The position numbers and the translations under genes are program-made. Below, one piece after another: positions 5,271 to 9,175 of a stretch of 9,175 nt of DNA. Origin of the DNA: Betaproteobacteria bacterium (GTDB lineage: Bacteria > Pseudomonadota > Gammaproteobacteria > Burkholderiales > Burkholderiaceae_D); NCBI GenBank assembly GCA_015655165.1, contig JAATFN010000263.1, positions 1 to 9,175 on the forward strand. Direction: 5' to 3'. Below the pieces are notes generated by a model, which saw only the letters and a program-made list of their open reading frames with translations, was not told the origin of the DNA and did no database searches. Position 1 is the first letter of the stretch. The number at the start of each line of letters is the position of its first letter.

Positions 5271-8200
5271 TTAGTGTATAGCTTTATGCAGACCTTGTAA
5301 ATAATACACTTCCAAGGCGTCCAGATAACGCATACCTTCAATTGCCGCTTCCGCACCTGCAATCGTTGTAAACGTGGTCGCACGTGCCAACAATGCCGAT
5401 GTACGAATTGCAACAGAATCGGCAATGGCTGTACGTTTTTCCTCAACCGTATTAATGACCAATGCAATTTCATTGTTCTTGATCATATCGACAATATGCG
5501 GACGCCCTTCAACCACCTTGTTGACAACAGTCACAGGTATACCGGCAGCGCCAAGATCAGCTGCCGTACCACGCGTTGCCACCACCGAGAACCCCATACC
5601 AACGAGATCCTTGGCGACTTGCACCGCACGTGGCTTGTCACTGCTTTTCACGCTAATGAAGACAGTGCCGGACGTAGGTAATTTCACACCAGCCCCCATT
5701 TGCGATTTCACAAATGCTTCGCCGAATGTTTTACCAACACCCATCACTTCGCCCGTAGACTTCATTTCAGGGCCGAGGATGGTATCAACGCCCGGGAATT
5801 TCACGAACGGAAATACTGCTTCTTTGACGCTAAAATAGGGCGGGACCACTTCTTTTTCAATACCTTGCGATGCCAAAGATTGACCAACCATGCAACGTGC
5901 AGCAATTTTTGCCAGTTGCAAACCGGTAGCTTTCGACACAAACGGTACTGTACGGGATGCACGTGGATTGACTTCCAGCACAAAGACGATATCTTCTACT
6001 TTGCCGTCTTTTTCGATTTGCTGAATCGCAAACTGTACGTTCATCAAACCGATGACATTCAGGCCTTTTGCCATCAGCGCTGTCTGGCGCTTTAGTTCGT
6101 CAATCGTGTCTTGCGACAACGAATAAGGGGGCAACGAACATGCCGAGTCCCCGGAATGTACACCGGCTTGTTCGATATGCTCCATCACACCACCGATAAA
6201 GGTACGGCTGCCATCCGACAAACAGTCGACATCGACTTCGATCGCATCATTCAAGAAATGATCCAGCAGAACCGGCGAGTCATGAGACACTTTGACCGCT
6301 TCACGCATGTAACGTTCCAAGTCACGCTGCTCATGCACGATTTCCATGGCACGACCACCTAGCACATAGGATGGACGTACCACCAACGGATAGCCGATTT
6401 CTTGTGCCAATGCCAATGCTTCGGTCTCCGTACGTGCTGTACGGTTCGGTGGCTGACGCAGCCCCAGGTCTTGCAACAACTTCTGGAAACGTTCACGGTC
6501 TTCTGCCGCATCGATCATGTCAGGAGACGTCCCCACAATCGGCACACCATTGGCCTCTAAATCCAATGCCAGTTTCAATGGTGTCTGACCGCCATATTGC
6601 ACGATCACGCCATACGGTTTTTCCAGATCGACGATTTCCAGTACATCTTCCAGCGTCAATGGCTCGAAATACAAACGGTCAGATGTATCGTAGTCTGTTG
6701 ACACAGTTTCCGGATTACAGTTGACCATAATCGTTTCATAACCGTCTTCACGCATTGCCAGCGCAGCATGTACGCAGCAATAGTCGAATTCGATACCTTG
6801 ACCGATACGGTTAGGACCACCGCCCAACACCATGATCTTTTTCTTGTCGGTAGGTTTTGACTCGCACTCTTCATCATATGTCGAGTACATATAAGCCGTG
6901 TTCGTCGAAAATTCCCCGGCACACGTATCAACACGCTTATATACAGGACGCACACCCAACTCGATACGACGTGCACGTACAGCCGTGTCGGTCACCTTCA
7001 GCAACTTCGCCAAACGACGGTCGGAGAAGCCTTTTTGCTTTAACTGGAACAACGTTGTCTTATCCAGGTCGCTTAAAGTCTGCCCTTGCTCCAGCCATAG
7101 TTCGATATCAATGATTTCCTTGATTTGAGAAAGGAACCATGGATCGATATGGGTCAATTGCTGTACACGCTCCAACGTGAAACCCTGTGCAAATGCATCA
7201 CCCACGTACCAGATACGTTCTGGCCCCGGCTCGCCCAACTCTTCGGCCAAGGTTTCATGGTCGGTTGTCTTTTCATTCATGCCGTCCACGCCCACTTCCA
7301 GGCCGCGCAAAGCTTTCTGGAATGATTCCTGGAATGTACGGCCAATTGCCATGACTTCTCCGACAGACTTCATCTGTGTTGTCAGATGACTGTCGGCTTG
7401 CGGAAATTTTTCAAACGCAAAACGCGGAATCTTCGTCACAACATAGTCAATCGATGGTTCGAACGATGCAGGTGTGGCACCACCTGTAATTTCATTACGC
7501 AATTCGTCCAGCGTAAAGCCGACTGCCAGCTTGGCGGCAATCTTCGCAATCGGAAAACCGGTTGCTTTGGATGCCAGCGCGGAAGAACGCGATACACGCG
7601 GATTCATCTCGATGACGATCATGCGACCATCTTCAGGATTGACCGAGAACTGCACATTCGAGCCACCGGTATCCACGCCGATTTCACGCAATACGGCCAA
7701 TGAGGCATTACGCATGATCTGATATTCTTTATCTGTCAACGTTTGTGCCGGCGCCACAGTAATAGAGTCGCCCGTATGCACACCCATCGGATCCAGATTT
7801 TCGATCGAACACACGATAATGCAGTTGTCCGCTTTATCACGGACGACTTCCATCTCGTACTCTTTCCAACCGATTAATGACTCTTCAATCAATAATTCGG
7901 ATGTCGGAGATGCTTCCAGACCACGCTTGCAAATCACTTCGAATTCTTCGGCATTATAGGCAATACCGCCACCTGTCCCCCCCATCGTAAACGATGGGCG
8001 GATGATGACCGGGAAACCCAGTTCCTTTTGCACACCCCATGACTCTTCCATCGTGTGGGCAACACCGGAACGCGCTGAACCCAGACCGATTTTAGTCATT
8101 GCATTTTTAAATTTGGAACGGTCTTCCGCCTTGTCGATGGCTTCTGGAGACGCACCAATCAATTCGCAGTTGTACTTATCCAGCACACCATGGCGATGCA

Positions 8201-8504
8201 AATCCAGCGCGCAATTCAGCGCAGTCTGGCCGCCCATCGTCGGTAAAATCGCATCCGGCTTTTCTTTGGCGATAATACGTTCGAGTGTTTGCCACGTGAT
8301 GGGTTCGATGTAAGTCACATCGGCCATTTCAGGGTCGGTCATGATGGTCGCAGGGTTGCTGTTGACCAGAATAACCTTGAAACCTTCTTCACGTAACGCC
8401 TTACATGCTTGCGCACCGGAATAATCGAATTCACATGCCTGACCAATGACAATCGGACCTGCACCGATAATCAGAATACTTTTTATATCATTACGCTTAG
8501 GCAT
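5271..8504 (-). CDS. carB: carbamoyl phosphate synthase large subunit
   Basis: The protein is 1077 residues, against 1073 in E. coli, and starts [22 protein letters not shown] almost as there. It uses ammonia from CarA, bicarbonate and two ATP to make carbamoyl phosphate for arginine and pyrimidine synthesis. Its two homologous halves are both visible. The first ATP-grasp unit spans about 1-403, with [20 protein letters not shown] (14-33), [15 protein letters not shown] (166-180) and [13 protein letters not shown] (298-310). An oligomerisation region follows (about 404-553). The second ATP-grasp unit spans about 554-940, with [15 protein letters not shown] (561-575), [13 protein letters not shown] (708-720) and [13 protein letters not shown] (843-855). 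The C-terminal MGS-like allosteric domain (about 941-1077) contains TRGTAADL (977-984) and INTV (1017-1020), where UMP and ornithine act in E. coli. The gene overlaps carA by 8 nt, which suggests coupled translation. A strong terminator follows. Confidence 0.99.
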   Translation of the reverse strand: MPKRNDIKSILIIGAGPIVIGQACEFDYSGAQACKALREEGFKVILVNSNPATIMTDPEMADVTYIEPITWQTLERIIAKEKPDAILPTMGGQTALNCALDLHRHGVLDKYNCELIGASPEAIDKAEDRSKFKNAMTKIGLGSARSGVAHTMEESWGVQKELGFPVIIRPSFTMGGTGGGIAYNAEEFEVICKRGLEASPTSELLIEESLIGWKEYEMEVVRDKADNCIIVCSIENLDPMGVHTGDSITVAPAQTLTDKEYQIMRNASLAVLREIGVDTGGSNVQFSVNPEDGRMIVIEMNPRVSRSSALASKATGFPIAKIAAKLAVGFTLDELRNEITGGATPASFEPSIDYVVTKIPRFAFEKFPQADSHLTTQMKSVGEVMAIGRTFQESFQKALRGLEVGVDGMNEKTTDHETLAEELGEPGPERIWYVGDAFAQGFTLERVQQLTHIDPWFLSQIKEIIDIELWLEQGQTLSDLDKTTLFQLKQKGFSDRRLAKLLKVTDTAVRARRIELGVRPVYKRVDTCAGEFSTNTAYMYSTYDEECESKPTDKKKIMVLGGGPNRIGQGIEFDYCCVHAALAMREDGYETIMVNCNPETVSTDYDTSDRLYFEPLTLEDVLEIVDLEKPYGVIVQYGGQTPLKLALDLEANGVPIVGTSPDMIDAAEDRERFQKLLQDLGLRQPPNRTARTETEALALAQEIGYPLVVRPSYVLGGRAMEIVHEQRDLERYMREAVKVSHDSPVLLDHFLNDAIEVDVDCLSDGSRTFIGGVMEHIEQAGVHSGDSACSLPPYSLSQDTIDELKRQTALMAKGLNVIGLMNVQFAIQQIEKDGKVEDIVFVLEVNPRASRTVPFVSKATGLQLAKIAARCMVGQSLASQGIEKEVVPPYFSVKEAVFPFVKFPGVDTILGPEMKSTGEVMGVGKTFGEAFVKSQMGAGVKLPTSGTVFISVKSSDKPRAVQVAKDLVGMGFSVVATRGTAADLGAAGIPVTVVNKVVEGRPHIVDMIKNNEIALVINTVEEKRTAIADSVAIRTSALLARATTFTTIAGAEAAIEGMRYLDALEVYYLQGLHKAIH
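5273..5301 (-). promoter_or_regulatory. candidate sigma70 promoter for greA within the 3' end of carB
   Basis: On the minus strand TTTACA (5301-5296, 5 of 6 to consensus) and TACACT (5278-5273, 4 of 6) are spaced by exactly 17 nt. The -10 box overlaps the carB stop codon. The predicted start near 5266 lies upstream of the leader hairpin. There is no room for a promoter between the hairpin and the greA ATG, so a greA promoter must lie at or above this point. Confidence 0.45.
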
Positions 8505-9175
8505 TTTTTTTACTCTCCATCATTGCCACAAATTGATCAAATAACGCGGCAATGTCATGCGGTCCCGGGGACGCTTCTGGATGCCCCTGGAAACAAAACG
8601 CAGGTTTATCTGTACGTGCAAATCCTTGCAACGAACCGTCAAACAGCGACACGTGCGTGACACGGCAGTTTGCAGGCAATGTTTTTTCATCCACGGCAAA
8701 GCCATGGTTTTGCGAAGTAATGAAGACTTGCTTGGTTGCCAATTCCTGCACAGGATGGTTCGCACCATGGTGTCCAAACTTCATCTTCAATGTTTTAGCA
8801 CCCGAGGCCAACGCCATAATCTGGTGCCCCAGACAAATACCGAATGTCGGGATGCCTTTTTCAATCAACTCTTTGGTTGCGGCAATCGCATAGTCGCAAG
8901 GCTCGGGATCCCCAGGGCCATTCGACAGGAAAATACCGTCCGGGTTATACGCCAAGGCATCAGCAGCTGTTGCCTGGGCAGGCAGTACAGTAACTTTACA
9001 ACCACGGGAAGCCAGCATCCGCAAGATATTGGATTTCACACCATAGTCATAAGCGACAACATGGAACTTCGGTGTGATTTGCTGACCATAACCACGACCT
9101 AAGGCCCATTCTGTTTCAGTCCAGTTATAGGCTTTGTCAGTAGTCACAACTTTTGCCAGATCCAGACCGGCCAGG
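8497..9175 (-). CDS. carA: carbamoyl phosphate synthase small subunit, C-terminal part (cut by window edge)
   Basis: The frame is open from the right edge (codons begin [10 protein letters not shown]) to a TAA at 8499-8497, giving 225 residues of a protein usually about 380 long. CarA is the glutamine amidotransferase subunit, which hydrolyses glutamine and passes ammonia to CarB. The class I GATase domain is complete in the visible part: GICLGHQ with the catalytic Cys (visible residue 114), and [11 protein letters not shown] with the catalytic His and Glu (198 and 200). LSNGPGDP lies upstream of them. A GTG at 9147 is an internal valine codon, because conserved CarA sequence continues above it to the edge. 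The last codons overlap the carB start by 8 nt. The carAB promoter and any pyrimidine or arginine control sites lie outside the window. Confidence 0.98.
   Translation of the reverse strand, partial: LAGLDLAKVVTTDKAYNWTETEWALGRGYGQQITPKFHVVAYDYGVKSNILRMLASRGCKVTVLPAQATAADALAYNPDGIFLSNGPGDPEPCDYAIAATKELIEKGIPTFGICLGHQIMALASGAKTLKMKFGHHGANHPVQELATKQVFITSQNHGFAVDEKTLPANCRVTHVSLFDGSLQGFARTDKPAFCFQGHPEASPGPHDIAALFDQFVAMMESKKNA
8513..8518 (-). promoter_or_regulatory. ribosome binding site of carB, inside the carA coding region
   Basis: On the minus strand GGAGAG is followed by 8 nt and the carB ATG at 8504. It lies within the last codons of carA (MESKKNA), consistent with translational coupling of the two subunits in a 1:1 complex. 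Confidence 0.75.

Noticed and set aside
8557..9102. Plus-strand open frame of 181 codons antisense to carA
   Set aside because: It is wholly inside a strongly conserved carA segment with the catalytic triad. The protein has no recognisable features.
1..9175. CRISPR arrays, tRNA or rRNA genes, prophage or defence genes
   Set aside because: No direct-repeat arrays, cloverleaf-like sequences or mobile or defence proteins were seen. The window is almost filled by housekeeping genes.

Overview
The window is a conserved housekeeping region of a Gram-negative bacterium. I place it in the Betaproteobacteria, order Burkholderiales, with an Oxalobacteraceae-like genus as a plausible guess. The reasons are the gene order carA-carB-greA / yhbY / rlmE-ftsH-folP-glmM, the FtsH N-terminus ([11 protein letters not shown]...), and the long basic tail on the YhbY protein. 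By eye the base composition is close to balanced, lower than many Burkholderiales. The genus is inferred from remembered protein flavour, not from a search.

Layout, left to right. Positions 1-295 (minus) hold the first 98 codons of glmM, cut by the window edge. folP (320-1183, minus) lies 24 nt upstream of it and forms an operon with it. A strong intrinsic terminator (1264-1295) and a good sigma70-type promoter (1210-1238) separate folP-glmM from ftsH (1316-3202, minus). A 175-nt gap upstream of ftsH carries a close match to a sigma32 heat-shock promoter (3327-3354). rlmE (3378-4022, minus) follows and is divergent from yhbY (4094-4546, plus), with 71 nt between their start codons. yhbY converges on greA (4714-5190, minus), and a long bidirectional terminator hairpin (4595-4674) lies between them. 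Its apical part looks like two head-to-head ends of an IS3-family element. Upstream of greA is a 15-bp perfect terminator stem (5209-5249), then carB (5271-8504, minus). carB overlaps the 3' end of carA (8497 to beyond 9175, minus).

Functions. CarA and CarB make carbamoyl phosphate for arginine and pyrimidines. GreA rescues backtracked RNA polymerase. YhbY and RlmE act on the large ribosomal subunit. FtsH is the membrane AAA+ protease. FolP makes dihydropteroate for folate. GlmM makes glucosamine-1-phosphate for the cell envelope. All complete genes look intact, with catalytic residues present.

I found no new multi-gene system. The points worth a second look are regulatory: a terminator in the greA leader that recalls the E. 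coli GraL arrangement, the heat-shock promoter for ftsH, and the IS-end-like terminator between yhbY and greA.
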